A DNA stretch of 64,000 nucleotides from Nitrospirales bacterium (GTDB lineage Bacteria > Nitrospirota > Nitrospiria > Nitrospirales > UBA8639), in the NCBI GenBank assembly GCA_021604005.1, contig BQIV01000008.1, positions 62,001 through 126,000 of the forward strand, in the 5' to 3' direction. Below, piece by piece: positions 54,116-63,639 of this stretch (position 1 is the stretch's first letter; each line of letters starts with the position of its first letter). Below the pieces are notes generated by a model, which searched no databases, was not told the origin of the DNA, and was given only the letters and a program-made list of their open reading frames with translations. Position numbers and translations under genes: made by a program.

Positions 54116-55678
54116 ATGGTGGCGACGCGAACAAGAAACGATGCTGGGCTTCAGGAAATGGCCGGAGTAGCGGTTTGGTTTGCGCTCCTGCTTGTGTCGG
54201 TCATGTTTTCGGCTTGCGGAAAAGCCGTTCCAATTGAGAAGCCGGTTCAGGTTCAAGATCTACAGATGCGCTCGCAAGAGCGGCTCTTTCATTCGGCAAA
54301 GTCGGACTTTCTCGAAGCGCGGTACTCCCAGGCTATTCAGCGGCTTCAGCGTTTTTTATCCACCTATCCGCGTTCGAATTATAAAGCCGAGGTGATATGG
54401 TTGCTGGCTCGCTCATACCATAAATCTGGAAATATCAAGGCGGCGTTGAAGCAGTACCGGCAGGTGGTGGATCAAGAGCAAGCTGCCGAACATCACCAAG
54501 AAGCGCAACAGTATATGGAGGAACTTCATGCGCGGTTAACTCCGCCGCCGCCTCCGCCTGCGAGTCAACCTACACGTCCTACTCTGCCTCACCCTTCTCT
54601 TCCACGTGTTCGTCCGTCTGCCGACGTCTTTGCCTTGCAAATGACGTTCAGGCAATGGCGTGAAGGGCATGATTGGAATACACGGCTTAAAAATATGTCC
54701 AGTCGTGGCGTGACGACGCAACTAATCAACCTTGAGTGTGGGATGCTGAGAAAAGACGTTGCGGGGCTAGTTGAATCGCCTTTGAGCAAAGTCGTCGATG
54801 GCGCGAGGGATCCGAAGCGTTTTGTCTCTTTTGTTAAACAAGCTCATGAATATGGGCTCACGATATTTCTTGGAGTAAATGTACGGTGTCTCGGGCGTTT
54901 AGATGTCGACTCCGGCACGCGTTGGGCGGATCGTGCCTATGATCAACATTCGAAAGGGCTTCGTTCGACAAAGTATTTCGATGTCTTTAATCGGGAATAT
55001 CAAAATTTTCTTGAGAATATACTTGTACAGCTTGCCAGTTCTGGAATCGACGGCCTTGTTTTTCTCGGCGATGCACCCATGGGCATGTTTGATGGCGTGA
55101 CGCCTATTGCGTTGAAGAAATTTCAAGAAGAGTTTGGGTTGTCCTTTCAGCCGCAAAAGGTTTTTTCGGATAAGGCTGTAAAGCGAAAGCTTCGACGGCG
55201 CATTGCACCTCCGAAAGAGTCTGAGTTTTGGAGATGGATTGGCTGGAGAGCTCGGACGCAGTTGAAGGTCCTGGAGAATCTCATGGGTCATATCAAGCAG
55301 GCTAATCAAAATATTCAAGTAGCACTTGAGGTTTATGCCGGTGGGATTCACGATCCGCTCCAAACACTCTTGCAATTCAATGAGGATGTTCTTGAGAGCC
55401 ATAAACTTGATTTTTCGTTTTTGGTGGTTGATGTCGATGGCCCACTCCGCATGAAGAAACGTGCTAAGGGGGTACGCAGCCGTTCGCAGCAACAGTCGCT
55501 TTCCAAAATCGCTAAGCAGTTTTTGGAGATCTTCAAAGATCCTCATCGGCTCTGGTTAACGGTCCCAAGAAAGCTTGGGATGAAAGCCTGGACTTCAGAC
55601 TCGTTAAAAGAGCTGACGGGAGATGCCAATGTGCCGCAGGGCATTGGATTGGTCTATGATTTACGGCCGTTTTCCTGA
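54116..55678 (+). CDS. Lipoprotein with TPR segment and PgaB-like glycoside hydrolase domain
   Basis: 520 residues. Lipobox-like FSAC gives Cys34. Residues 55-140 contain TPR-like helices (ARYSQAIQRLQRFLSTYPRS). A Pro-rich linker (PPPPPPASQPTRP) leads to a C-terminal domain (about 175-515) with the TIM-barrel pattern of PgaB C-terminal domains (GVTTQLINLECGM; YGLTIFLGVNVRCL; GIDGLVFLGDAP). PgaB acts on poly-N-acetylglucosamine in the periplasm; the deacetylase half is missing here. Confidence 0.65.
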   Translation: MVATRTRNDAGLQEMAGVAVWFALLLVSVMFSACGKAVPIEKPVQVQDLQMRSQERLFHSAKSDFLEARYSQAIQRLQRFLSTYPRSNYKAEVIWLLARSYHKSGNIKAALKQYRQVVDQEQAAEHHQEAQQYMEELHARLTPPPPPPASQPTRPTLPHPSLPRVRPSADVFALQMTFRQWREGHDWNTRLKNMSSRGVTTQLINLECGMLRKDVAGLVESPLSKVVDGARDPKRFVSFVKQAHEYGLTIFLGVNVRCLGRLDVDSGTRWADRAYDQHSKGLRSTKYFDVFNREYQNFLENILVQLASSGIDGLVFLGDAPMGMFDGVTPIALKKFQEEFGLSFQPQKVFSDKAVKRKLRRRIAPPKESEFWRWIGWRARTQLKVLENLMGHIKQANQNIQVALEVYAGGIHDPLQTLLQFNEDVLESHKLDFSFLVVDVDGPLRMKKRAKGVRSRSQQQSLSKIAKQFLEIFKDPHRLWLTVPRKLGMKAWTSDSLKELTGDANVPQGIGLVYDLRPFS

Positions 55679-55760
55679 TACATTCAGTCAACGCTGAGAA
55701 AGTTTGCCCGTTGCGTTCTTCTGAGTCGTCGCTCATGCCTGCGCGCTGTGGCGCTCCGGC

Positions 55761-55860
55761 GCGAAAGCGTGAAGCGTATTTTGTGAAGCGTGAAAGAATA
55801 GCGAAGACTTTTCTTGTAAAATACGAAGGACGAGATACGTTTTTTCTTCTACGAACGACG
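55761..55860 (+). repeat. Dispersed repeat, copy D
   Basis: Contains GCGTGAAGCG, TGTGAAGCGTGAA and ACGAGATACGTTTTTTC, the latter matching the right end of the terminator at 12303-12399. It may end the preceding transcript. Confidence 0.5.
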
Positions 55861-55935
55861 TTTCATCAACTTAGCCTTATTGGACGGTCTTATTGAACAT
55901 TCCCTTTTCTTTTTCTTACAACTATGGAGGACTGC

Positions 55936-56319
55936 ATGGAGCCGAGTAATCTGCGGTTTCACAAAGAACATGAATGGGTTCGAGTTGATGGTCAGCAAGC
56001 CACGATTGGCATTAGTCAGTTTGCACAAGATGCCCTTGGTGATGTGGTCTTCATTGAAGTCCCAAAAGTTGGGACTGTCTTTGAAGTGGAGCAAGAACTG
56101 GGAGAAATCGAATCCACCAAGGCCACGTCGACCATTTATACGCCCGTGAGCGGAAAAGTCCTTCAAGTAAACGAAGAGCTTGATGAACATCCAGAGCTGA
56201 TAAATAAAGATCCGTATGGGCAAGGGTGGATTGCTGTTCTTGAGTTAACAGCACCTTCCGAAATAGAGCAATTAATGACGGCTGAACAATATGATGAATT
56301 TCTGAAGTCGCAAGCCTGA
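55936..56319 (+). CDS. gcvH: Glycine cleavage system H protein
   Basis: 127 residues. The lipoyl-lysine is Lys62 in ESTKATS, followed by YTPVSGKVLQVN and NKDPYGQGW. It carries the aminomethyl group in glycine cleavage. GGAGG at 55926-55930 supports ATG 55936. No gcvT or gcvP is in the window; the lipoamide dehydrogenase gene downstream fits as the L protein. Confidence 0.95.
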   Translation: MEPSNLRFHKEHEWVRVDGQQATIGISQFAQDALGDVVFIEVPKVGTVFEVEQELGEIESTKATSTIYTPVSGKVLQVNEELDEHPELINKDPYGQGWIAVLELTAPSEIEQLMTAEQYDEFLKSQA

Positions 56320-56396
56320 GACGGGAAACGGGAAAAGTAAGAAGGAAAAGAAAGGAAAATGCAAAAGGCAAAGTGCAAATTGAAAAATGGAAAAAA

Positions 56397-56445
56397 CCGA
56401 GCGACGAGATACGAGCAACGAGATACGAGCAACGAGATACGAATT
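56397..56445. repeat. 14-bp tandem repeat (dispersed family, copy E)
   Basis: ACGAGATACGAGCA occurs in tandem at 56404 and 56418 with a third partial unit at 56432. It is the most regular form of the words seen in copies A-D and lies between gcvH and lpd. Confidence 0.7.
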
Positions 56446-56476
56446 TATATCCTGAAACTTTGAACCTGAAACTTTT

Positions 56477-57880
56477 ATGAATTCTCAAAAGCATATCGCA
56501 ATCATCGGAGCCGGGCCTGGTGGATACGTGGCGGCGATTCGTGCTGCACAGTTGGGCGCAAAGGTAACGCTGATAGAAAATCAGGCCTTGGGTGGAGTCT
56601 GTCTCAATTGGGGCTGTATTCCAAGTAAAGCGCTTCTTTCGGTTGTCGAATTAGGCGAGAAGGTGAAGAAAGCTGGGGAACTGGGTCTTCAGGTTGAAGG
56701 GCCTGTGCAGTATGACGTGGTTCAAATGGTCAAACGAAAAAATCAGGTTGTGACGAATTTGGTAAAGGGCATTGGCATGCTGTTGAAAGGCGGAGGCGTG
56801 AGTCATGTGCAAGGAACTGGGGCCCTTGTCGATGACCGGACGATTCACGTCTCCATGGTGGATAGATCTGACACAACGGTTCAGGCCGATGCCATCATTA
56901 TCGCCACGGGTTCGTCTTGGCCGAATCTTCCACTCTTTCCCATTGATGGAACTCGAATAATCACAAGTAAAGACGCTCTTGAATTGAAGTCTATTCCTCG
57001 GCGCCTGTTGATTGTCGGAGGAGGCGTGGAGGGGTGTGAATTTGCCTCGCTGTACAACGGATTGGGTTCTGACGTGTCGGTTGTCGAAATGATGCCGTCT
57101 CTCCTCCCTGAAGAAGATGAAGAACTCTCATTCTTGATGGCCCGTGAGTTTAAAAAACGTCAGATCAAACAATATATCGGGACAAAGGTGGAAACCTGTC
57201 AGCTTGAGGACTCAGATGTTTCGGTAACACTCAGCTCGGGTGAAGAACTCAAAACGGATGTGGTGTTGGTCTCAATCGGGCGTGGGTTCAATACACAAGA
57301 GATTGGATTAGAACACGTCGGTATCACACTGGGAGAGCGCGGGGAGATTCTGGTTAATGATCGAATGGAGACGAATATTTTAGGAGTCTATGCAATCGGA
57401 GATGTCGTGGGTAAAGCCATGCTGGCTCATGTGGCATCAGCACAAGGAAAAGTCGCAGTTGAAAATATTATCGGTCGTTCCCACGCAATCAATTACGATG
57501 TGATTCCCGCAGGAATTTTTACGCTACCGGAAATAGGACGAGTCGGACTGACAGAACAGCAGGCACGCGAACGGGGCATAGAAACAAAAATTGGACGCTT
57601 TCGATATAGTGGGTTGGGGAAGGCGCAGAGTGTCGGTGAGATAATGGGACTGTTTAAAGTCATTGCCGATGCAGAGTCCGGTCGTCTCTTGGGTGCGCAT
57701 ATTATAGGAGCACATGCCGCCGATCTCATTCATGAGGCTGCGATGGCCATGGAAACCGGTTCGACCATTGAAAGGCTGGCTTCGATGATCCATGCCCATC
57801 CCACACTTGCCGAAGGTCTGATGGAAGCTGCTGAAGATGTTGATGGACTCGCAATTCATCAGGCGAAAAAGCGCTTGTGA
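56477..57880 (+). CDS. lpd: Dihydrolipoyl dehydrogenase
   Basis: 467 residues. FAD motif IIGAGPGGYVAA (9-20), redox disulfide Cys42/Cys47 (GGVCLNWGCIPSK), NAD motif IVGGGVEGCEFAS, and the C-terminal catalytic His region (MIHAHPTLAEGLMEA). It reoxidises lipoamide; next to gcvH it most likely serves glycine cleavage and also 2-oxoacid dehydrogenases. Stop overlaps the comEA start (tgATG). Confidence 0.96.
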   Translation: MNSQKHIAIIGAGPGGYVAAIRAAQLGAKVTLIENQALGGVCLNWGCIPSKALLSVVELGEKVKKAGELGLQVEGPVQYDVVQMVKRKNQVVTNLVKGIGMLLKGGGVSHVQGTGALVDDRTIHVSMVDRSDTTVQADAIIIATGSSWPNLPLFPIDGTRIITSKDALELKSIPRRLLIVGGGVEGCEFASLYNGLGSDVSVVEMMPSLLPEEDEELSFLMAREFKKRQIKQYIGTKVETCQLEDSDVSVTLSSGEELKTDVVLVSIGRGFNTQEIGLEHVGITLGERGEILVNDRMETNILGVYAIGDVVGKAMLAHVASAQGKVAVENIIGRSHAINYDVIPAGIFTLPEIGRVGLTEQQARERGIETKIGRFRYSGLGKAQSVGEIMGLFKVIADAESGRLLGAHIIGAHAADLIHEAAMAMETGSTIERLASMIHAHPTLAEGLMEAAEDVDGLAIHQAKKRL

Positions 57881-58320
57881 TGTCTATGCAGAGTTCAGTG
57901 CGATCCTCCGTCTTGACAAAGGCGGGAATTCTGGGTGTTGGTATTGTATGTGTGGCATTCATTGGATGGCCAGGTTCAGATATTCGAACCTCTGTTGAAC
58001 GTCCATCTTCGTTTGCCGCATTATCTATCTCGGGTCATCTGACGAAACCTCGTTCGGTCCATGTCCCTGCACGTACTGTTGAAGTAGACAGTCTTCGGGT
58101 TGATATGAATCAAGTACAGGTTGCAGCCTTGCGTAAGCTTCCAGGCATTGGCGGTGTGCTGGCTCAAAGAATAGTCGAGTATCGTAAGACGCACGGACCG
58201 TTTCATACGGTGGATGATCTGAAAGCCGTGACAGGTATTGGAGATGTGCGGATTGAACGGCTTCGTCCGCTCGTCACAGTGACGCAAGAAGAACGACACG
58301 GAAGGCCATTAGGATCGTGA
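57880..58320 (+). CDS. comEA: ComEA-like helix-hairpin-helix DNA-binding protein
   Basis: 146 residues: one membrane segment (about 15-32), then a ComEA HhH domain (VDMNQVQVAALRKLPGIGGV; FHTVDDLKAVTGIGDVRIER). It is anchored at the inner membrane and binds DNA in the periplasm, as in natural transformation. Met at 57880 overlaps the lpd stop. Confidence 0.85.
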   Translation: MSMQSSVRSSVLTKAGILGVGIVCVAFIGWPGSDIRTSVERPSSFAALSISGHLTKPRSVHVPARTVEVDSLRVDMNQVQVAALRKLPGIGGVLAQRIVEYRKTHGPFHTVDDLKAVTGIGDVRIERLRPLVTVTQEERHGRPLGS

Positions 58321-58356
58321 TCAGCCTCTATTCAATTTGTCATCAAATATTCTGAT

Positions 58357-59583
58357 ATGTCAGACAAAAAATTTCAGCATCAGTTAGAGCTTATTCTTCG
58401 TGGAACGGTGGAGGTCATTCAGTTCGATGAGTTGAAGGACAAACTTACCACGTCACTCAAAGAAAACAGACCGCTTCGAATAAAAGCTGGGTTTGATCCC
58501 ACTGCGCCAGATTTGCATCTCGGTCATACGGTTCTCATTCAAAAGCTGAAGCATTTTCAGGATCTCGGACATGATGTGATTTTTCTGATTGGTGATTTTA
58601 CCGGAATGATTGGCGATCCGACGGGTGTATCGGAAACGCGTGTAGCGCTGACAAAAGAGCAGGTATTAGACAATGCCAAAACCTACGAAAAGCAGATCTT
58701 TAAAACGCTCGATCCGCAAAAAACACGCATTGAATTTAATAGCCGCTGGATGAGTGAGATGCATGCGGAGGATATGGTGCAGTTATGCTCGCATTACAGT
58801 GTGGCCCGCATGCTGGAGCGTGACGATTTTGCGAACCGTTATCGCGAGCAAAAGCCCATCAGTGTACATGAGTTTCTGTATCCGCTGGTTCAGGGGTATG
58901 ATTCTGTCGCACTCAAGGCTGATGTGGAGTTGGGAGGGACGGATCAGAAGTTTAACTTGCTGGTCGGGCGAGATTTGCAGCGGGATTACGGGCAAAAGCC
59001 CCAGACCGTGATCACAATGCCGTTGCTCGAAGGAACCGATGGCGTTCGAAAGATGAGTAAAAGTTTTGGCAACTACATTGCGCTTGAGGATAAGCCAGGG
59101 GACATGTACGGCAAAATTATGTCGATTAGTGATACTCTAATGCGCCGGTATTATGAACTGCTGACGACCGAAGACTTATCGATCATCGCTGCCCAACATC
59201 CGATGGAAGCGAAGAAAGCATTGGCTGAACGTATTGTCTTTCAATATCATGGTGAAGCAGGCGCCGAACAAGCCAAAGCTGACTTTCAACAACGGTTTCA
59301 GTCCAAAGACTTTCCTGATGAGCCTGATGCCCATGTTGTCCTCACGTCGTTAGACGTAGACAGTGCTGATGCGCCGGGGCTTGGTGTTGTTGATGTGCTC
59401 ATGCGAACGGGCCTTCTTCCTAGTAAGGCCGAAGCTCGTCGTCTTCTCGCGCAAAATGCGATTCAACTTGATGGGCAAAAACTGACTGATCCTAATGGAC
59501 ATATCGCGTTTGAAGTACACCGACAATATCATATGAAAATTGGTAAACGGAAGTTTGCCCTATTGGAATTCAAGAAAGACTAA
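58357..59583 (+). CDS. tyrS: Tyrosyl-tRNA synthetase
   Basis: 408 residues, class Ic synthetase. HIGH motif as HLGH (54-57), KMSKS at 232-236, and a C-terminal S4-like RNA-binding domain ([20 protein letters not shown]). The sequence type ([12 protein letters not shown]) corresponds to the TyrZ-like branch. Confidence 0.96.
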   Translation: MSDKKFQHQLELILRGTVEVIQFDELKDKLTTSLKENRPLRIKAGFDPTAPDLHLGHTVLIQKLKHFQDLGHDVIFLIGDFTGMIGDPTGVSETRVALTKEQVLDNAKTYEKQIFKTLDPQKTRIEFNSRWMSEMHAEDMVQLCSHYSVARMLERDDFANRYREQKPISVHEFLYPLVQGYDSVALKADVELGGTDQKFNLLVGRDLQRDYGQKPQTVITMPLLEGTDGVRKMSKSFGNYIALEDKPGDMYGKIMSISDTLMRRYYELLTTEDLSIIAAQHPMEAKKALAERIVFQYHGEAGAEQAKADFQQRFQSKDFPDEPDAHVVLTSLDVDSADAPGLGVVDVLMRTGLLPSKAEARRLLAQNAIQLDGQKLTDPNGHIAFEVHRQYHMKIGKRKFALLEFKKD

Positions 59584-59656
59584 TATCGTCTTTGTCCCTT
59601 TCTTATTTCCTTGACTAAGTTTCAGCACACGCATAGAATGTGAATACTTCTAGAGA

Positions 59657-59731
59657 GCGGGCGTAGCTCAGCGGTAGAGTTCTTGCTTCCCAAGCAAGCT
59701 GTCGTGGGTTCAAATCCCATCGCCCGCTCCA
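59657..59731 (+). tRNA. tRNA-Gly (anticodon CCC)
   Basis: Acceptor GCGGGCG pairs with CGCCCGC, the D-arm is GTAGCTCAGCGGTAGAG, and the anticodon stem CTTGC/GCAAG encloses TTCCCAA with anticodon CCC. The T-arm is GTGGGTTCAAATCCCAT, and CCA is encoded (59729-59731). It reads GGG codons. A degenerate copy of its 3' end lies at 59900-59931. Confidence 0.96.
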
Positions 59732-59899
59732 ATATTTCCTGCACAATCGAATAGTGAATTCCATGCCAAATTTTTTGTTGTCTTTGTTTTGAATCACGAC
59801 CAGAGGTTTCAAAGGGGATGTGTCTCCTTCGCAAGGAGCCTAAGGGCTGGCCACTTCAGCGGGAGTCTGTGAAGTAGGTCTCAGGGCTGAGCAGACGAC

Positions 59900-59931
59900 G
59901 GAGTTGGTTTAAACCCCATTGCCCGTACCAT
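59900..59931 (+). repeat. Degenerate tRNA-Gly 3' end
   Basis: GTTGGTTTAAACCCCATTGC followed by CCGTACCA copies the T-arm, acceptor strand and CCA of the tRNA-Gly 170 bp upstream, with several mismatches. It could be an old attachment site of an integrated element, or the remains of a second tRNA. Confidence 0.6.
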
Positions 59932-60385
59932 ATGCATAATGAGACTCAATATCCAAGGCCGTTTTCTAGATTTTCTCGTCAGGTAGCAGAATGTCCTAGA
60001 CTCAGCCGTCCTCTATTCGGGGAATCTTTTTGGAAACCTCTCGATCATTATTTCGGTTCATGGATCACAACCAGCATTTCGATTGCTGGACTTGGTGCAG
60101 AAATTAAGCCCTCAGATGACGAACAAGGAATGTGTTCTTTGATGCGTTTCTTCTCTAAGCCAGGCTTGGCCTGGACTGGGCGTTGCCCAGACTTGACACA
60201 GCTCAGCTAACCCTCGGTTTTTCCATAGTTAAAAAAAGATATGAAGCATTCACTGAGTCAACGTGAGCACCCTTCAGTTTCTCAACAAAAGGCAAACGGT
60301 TTCAGTCGTTTGGACAGTGTACGTCGGATTGAGGGATCTACAGTAGATAAGCAACGATAACCCATTTAGCAAAAGAAAGGAGACT
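59932..60385. other. Intergenic stretch after the tRNA
   Basis: About 450 bp without a supported gene. TCTAAGCCAGGCTTGGCCTG near 60160 is a local inverted repeat; nothing else stands out. Confidence 0.35.
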
Positions 60386-60835
60386 CTATAGACAAGGGTC
60401 TTGTAGCTTGAATTTTATATTACCCTTGCAATTGGAGCATTGGCATAAGCGACGATTCCAGAAGCCCGCCCAGGCAATGAGACTCGCACCTAGTACATCA
60501 AGAGTGATTTCTTCTGTGCTGAAATGATTCGTCGTTAATCTGGCAAGTAGCAACAAGAGCAACCCAAGTGCAGAAAGATAACCGGGACGTTTATCTTGAT
60601 GGATTGAATATGTAGTCAGCAGACCAAACCCTCCAAACAAACAAATTACCCCGAGAAGCAACCACTCAGTGGTCTCCCCCAGGATTGAACTCAAAACGGC
60701 ATACCATTTCGACGAAACATGTGTCGTAAGAACCGGTAAGGCCAAGATCACTATTGGAGTGAGTGCACAATGTATGGCACACGCCAATGATGCACAAGAC
60801 CCCACTTGCGATAAGCGATTGCCAAGTGTGTTCAT
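60386..60835 (-). CDS. MerC-family metal-related membrane protein 1
   Basis: 149 residues with four membrane helices. The first holds the CASLACAIHCALTP motif whose Cys residues are typical of MerC, and the tail has CQCSNC. MerC proteins move Hg(II) or similar soft metals inward, but many such homologues lie in zinc or iron contexts. It starts 4 nt after the restored end of the Fur-family gene, so the two form an operon. Confidence 0.8.
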   Translation of the reverse strand: MNTLGNRLSQVGSCASLACAIHCALTPIVILALPVLTTHVSSKWYAVLSSILGETTEWLLLGVICLFGGFGLLTTYSIHQDKRPGYLSALGLLLLLLARLTTNHFSTEEITLDVLGASLIAWAGFWNRRLCQCSNCKGNIKFKLQDPCL

Positions 60836-60839
60836 AGAC

Positions 60840-61265
60840 TTACTGGCAGTCTGGGCATAATCCGCTGAGTTCGAAAGATTGGAGGTTAACCAAAAATCCG
60901 GTCTTGTCTTATATGAAATGTTTCAGGCGTTTTAAGGAAGGCACTGGCAAGGAGATGATGTCACCACATTGTTCGCATCGCATATACTGAGCCTGGGCGC
61001 GTCCCTCAGACCAGGCATATCGGAACTGACCTTCATGAGCAAAACCTATCTGTACCACTAATCCGAGATCCGATAACATGTGCAGGTTTCGGTACACCGT
61101 GGCTAAGTCGATTTTCGTACAATTCTGCTGAAGTCGTTCAAATACCTCAGAAGCAGTCATTGGATGATCAGCCTCAAGGAGCGTATGTAGGACTGCTTCA
61201 CGAGGCTTCGTGCAACGGTATCCAAAATCCCGCAACTGTTGTCTGTATTTTACTGGTGTTGGCAT
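60840..61265 (-). pseudogene. Fur-family metal regulator with in-frame stop
   Basis: From Met at 61265 the protein has the Fur winged helix (PREAVLHTLLEADHPMTASE; KIDLATVYRNLHML) and the first zinc pair CEQC. A TAA at 60909-60911 stops it after HFI. The same frame continues without a break as DKTGFLVNLQSFELSGLCPD and C, restoring the second zinc pair and a 141-residue family length. A single G-to-T change (GAA to TAA) explains it. Upstream GAATAGC/GCTATTC may be its operator. The truncated form would lack a structural zinc site. Confidence 0.8.
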
Positions 61266-61358
61266 TGGTGAAGCCTCATATCGAGAGCCCCTACTATGCG
61301 TATCGGGTTTCATGTAAATACTAGTAATATTTTTTGTCATCTGCACGGAAATATTAAC

Positions 61359-61380
61359 GAATAGCTATTATTTGCTATTC
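61359..61380 (-). promoter_or_regulatory. Candidate Fur/Zur-type operator
   Basis: GAATAGC (61359-61365) and GCTATTC (61374-61380) form an AT-rich inverted repeat between the divergent-facing start of the Fur-family gene and the ZIP gene. Position suggests metal-dependent control; binding is unproven. Confidence 0.45.
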
Positions 61381-61462
61381 AGTAGTCAGAAATAGCCGTT
61401 GAAATAATCGAAATTGACAGTTCTTTTAGGGGATTGATTAAATTCCGCTGGCCGACGCCAAG

Positions 61463-61538
61463 GTGAGATAACAGTAGGTTGCCAGTCCAAAGATCTTATC
61501 CAGAAATCAGGCGGTGGGGTTCAAGCCCCCAATCTCTT
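61463..61538 (+). other. tRNA-like remnant with perfect T-arm
   Basis: TGGGG-TTCAAGC-CCCCA at 61515-61531 is a perfect T-arm. GTGAGAT at 61463 is roughly complementary to ATCTCTT at 61532-61538, which gives a tRNA-sized 76-nt span. D and anticodon arms are not convincing, so it is a remnant at best. Confidence 0.35.
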
Positions 61539-61591
61539 CTTCTCTTAGCATCAACAGAAAAAAGAATGGCAATCCTTGAATGTGATGTCGA

Positions 61592-62326
61592 TCAATCAGC
61601 CAACAAATGAATGCCGTAAATAAACAGGCTACCGAGTAACGTAACCAGAGGTAGCCATTGAGGCTGATGGCCTTCGTGGGCAGCCGGCAGAAGGCTGCAG
61701 GCCCCAAGATAGAGAAAACCTCCGGCAAACCAGGCCAGCAACAGTGCGAGCAACGGTTTGGTCAACACGAAAAACTCTTGAGTGATCACTCCAACCAGGG
61801 GGGCTACGGCGATGAGAATAAGAACCGTGCGCGTTGAGGACACCGAATGGTTCGTACTCACCATTATTCCTACAGCGCTGATGCCATCGACTAATTTATG
61901 CAGGAGAACAGCCATAGCGATGACCATTCCTGTTTTTTCTCCAGCCTGAAACGCTTGCCCGAGGACAAATCCATCAAAATAACTGTGCAGTCCGACCCCG
62001 ACACTTCCCCAGATTCCCGTCTGATGACGATGGCGATAATGCGTGGGACCTTCATGTGGTTCGTTATGCGGTGTCGCGTATTCTAAAAAATAAAAACCTA
62101 AAAACCCGGCGATACATGAAAAGAATAAATGGTGGTGATGCCAATGACTGGTGTCGGTTTCCAGCATTACCAACACATCGGGAAACACATTCAATAACGC
62201 ACCAGCGATTAAGACACCAGAGCAAAATGCCAAGAGGAGGGACTTGTGTGCCCGTACCTGCAACGCCAGAAACCCTGCAACCAATGTGACGGTGGCCGCG
62301 AGACCAGCGAGCAAATAAGACTGCAT
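61592..62326 (-). CDS. ZIP-family metal transporter
   Basis: 244 residues with about eight membrane helices. The metal path is marked by HSYFDGF (helix 4) and HKLVDGI (helix 5). A His-rich loop (HWHHHH and HYRHRHQ) lies between helices 2-4. It imports Zn or a similar divalent ion. Neighbouring MerC and Fur-family genes support a metal role. Confidence 0.87.
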   Translation of the reverse strand: MQSYLLAGLAATVTLVAGFLALQVRAHKSLLLAFCSGVLIAGALLNVFPDVLVMLETDTSHWHHHHLFFSCIAGFLGFYFLEYATPHNEPHEGPTHYRHRHQTGIWGSVGVGLHSYFDGFVLGQAFQAGEKTGMVIAMAVLLHKLVDGISAVGIMVSTNHSVSSTRTVLILIAVAPLVGVITQEFFVLTKPLLALLLAWFAGGFLYLGACSLLPAAHEGHQPQWLPLVTLLGSLFIYGIHLLAD

Positions 62327-62994
62327 GGCTAACTCAGGACCATGGTTGAACTCGAATGAGGGCTGTTGAATTTTTCACGCAGCCCTCCATAGATCTTCAA
62401 GACAAACATTCACAAATAGGAAAATCATTAAAGAACAGAGCCTTATTCGGTTGGGATATTGTTCAAAAAAGGAGTAGACTCAAGCGGAAAGGAAGGGGAA
62501 TTAGCCATCGAACCCTTGGTTAAGGGCACCGCTAGTAACCCATATTATTGAGATTGATACTAAGGACGGTCGTCCCTTTGTAAAACCGTTGAGCCTCTTC
62601 TGTATGTCCCTGTTATTTTGCAAAAAACCCTCAATAGTAAGGCACTCGGCACCTGATTACAACAAGTACTTCTGCCTGGTACAGCTGCATATATCTGGGA
62701 CAAGCCTAGTTGATCTGGGAGCACACCCACTCGGGTGCGCAAAAAATGATTGCCCTGGCGTTCAAGCTGGCTGTGTGCCTGTCAACATCTCACAAGTGAG
62801 GGTTGTAACTTACGGGGAGGAGGAAAGTGTCTTCAAGAGATCTCTCGGGAACAGTTATTTTATTCAGATGAATTGACATTATTCACCAACGAATGGCTTT
62901 CAAGATTCTTTCTCTTCTTGCAACTTAAGCTTTTTTCCTTTTCTTCCGACATTTATGAATAGTCACACGTTACCAATCCAGGTGTTTTCGCAAG
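62327..62994. other. Intergenic stretch upstream of the second MerC gene
   Basis: 668 bp without a gene I can support. Codon patterns and start sites are poor throughout. Confidence 0.35.
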
Positions 62995-63156
62995 ATGAAC
63001 TCAAGTCTTCTTATTGCCCTTCTCATATTTCTTTCGATTGTGAGGCCTGCATTTGGGCTGGCCGTCCTTGCTTTCATGCTCATCCACTTTGGGCTTCAAT
63101 TACGTCAGGTACGGCTGAATCCTTCCTTACGGACTGCTAAATTAGAGGCGAAATGA
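62995..63156 (+). CDS. Small membrane protein coupled to MerC 2
   Basis: 53 residues with a hydrophobic stretch (LLIALLIFLSIV, then AVLAFMLIHF) and a basic tail. The stop overlaps the MerC start as ATGA, which argues that it is translated. No family is recognised, and the ribosome binding site is weak. Confidence 0.4.
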   Translation: MNSSLLIALLIFLSIVRPAFGLAVLAFMLIHFGLQLRQVRLNPSLRTAKLEAK

Positions 63157-63578
63157 AATCTTTACGGGTCAAACTGGCGAATACAGGAGTTGTTGCCTCT
63201 ACCTTGTGCGCAATCGAATGCGCCATCACACCGTTTATTTTCATGGCCCTCCCGTTTGTCACAGGAGGTGCCCAATGGCATGCGGGAATGGAACCTTCGG
63301 AGCCAGCTCACTTCCTGGAATGGGTCATGATTGGGTTCGTGGGACTTTTTGCTTTTAGTGGAGTCGCGTTGACATTTACTTCACATAAACAATGGAAGCC
63401 AGTGATCATCTTAGGCATCGGATTTTGTATCTTGCTGTTTAGCCGATTAGGCCCACTTGAACATTCAGTCATTGAAACCGTCATCACATTCGTTGGCACA
63501 GGGATCATGATTTGGGCTGGCATGCTGAATCGACGACTGATCCAATCTTGCGCCTGCCATTCTCATCACACCTCCTGA
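63153..63578 (+). CDS. MerC-family metal-related membrane protein 2
   Basis: 141 residues, four membrane helices. CAIECAITPF in helix 1 matches the MerC Cys motif, and the tail ends SCACHSHH. It shares the layout of the protein at 60386 and the MIWAGMLNRRL / IAWAGFWNRRL end, so they are paralogues. Confidence 0.8.
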   Translation: MKSLRVKLANTGVVASTLCAIECAITPFIFMALPFVTGGAQWHAGMEPSEPAHFLEWVMIGFVGLFAFSGVALTFTSHKQWKPVIILGIGFCILLFSRLGPLEHSVIETVITFVGTGIMIWAGMLNRRLIQSCACHSHHTS

Positions 63579-63614
63579 ACATATCGTCGAGTGAACAGGA
63601 GTTGACTGCTTATA

Positions 63615-63639
63615 GCCGATTCCGTTATACCGAATCGGC
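63615..63639 (+). terminator. Hairpin after MerC 2
   Basis: GCCGATTC and GAATCGGC enclose a 9-nt loop. No T-run follows. It lies at the junction with the damaged exbD. Confidence 0.45.

Noticed and set aside
61463-61538. Functional second tRNA gene
   Set aside because: Only the T-arm is good; D-arm and anticodon arm do not fold, and there is no CCA.
62589-62876. 95-residue gene in the gap before MerC 2
   Set aside because: No ribosome binding site, no recognisable domain, and unusual composition.
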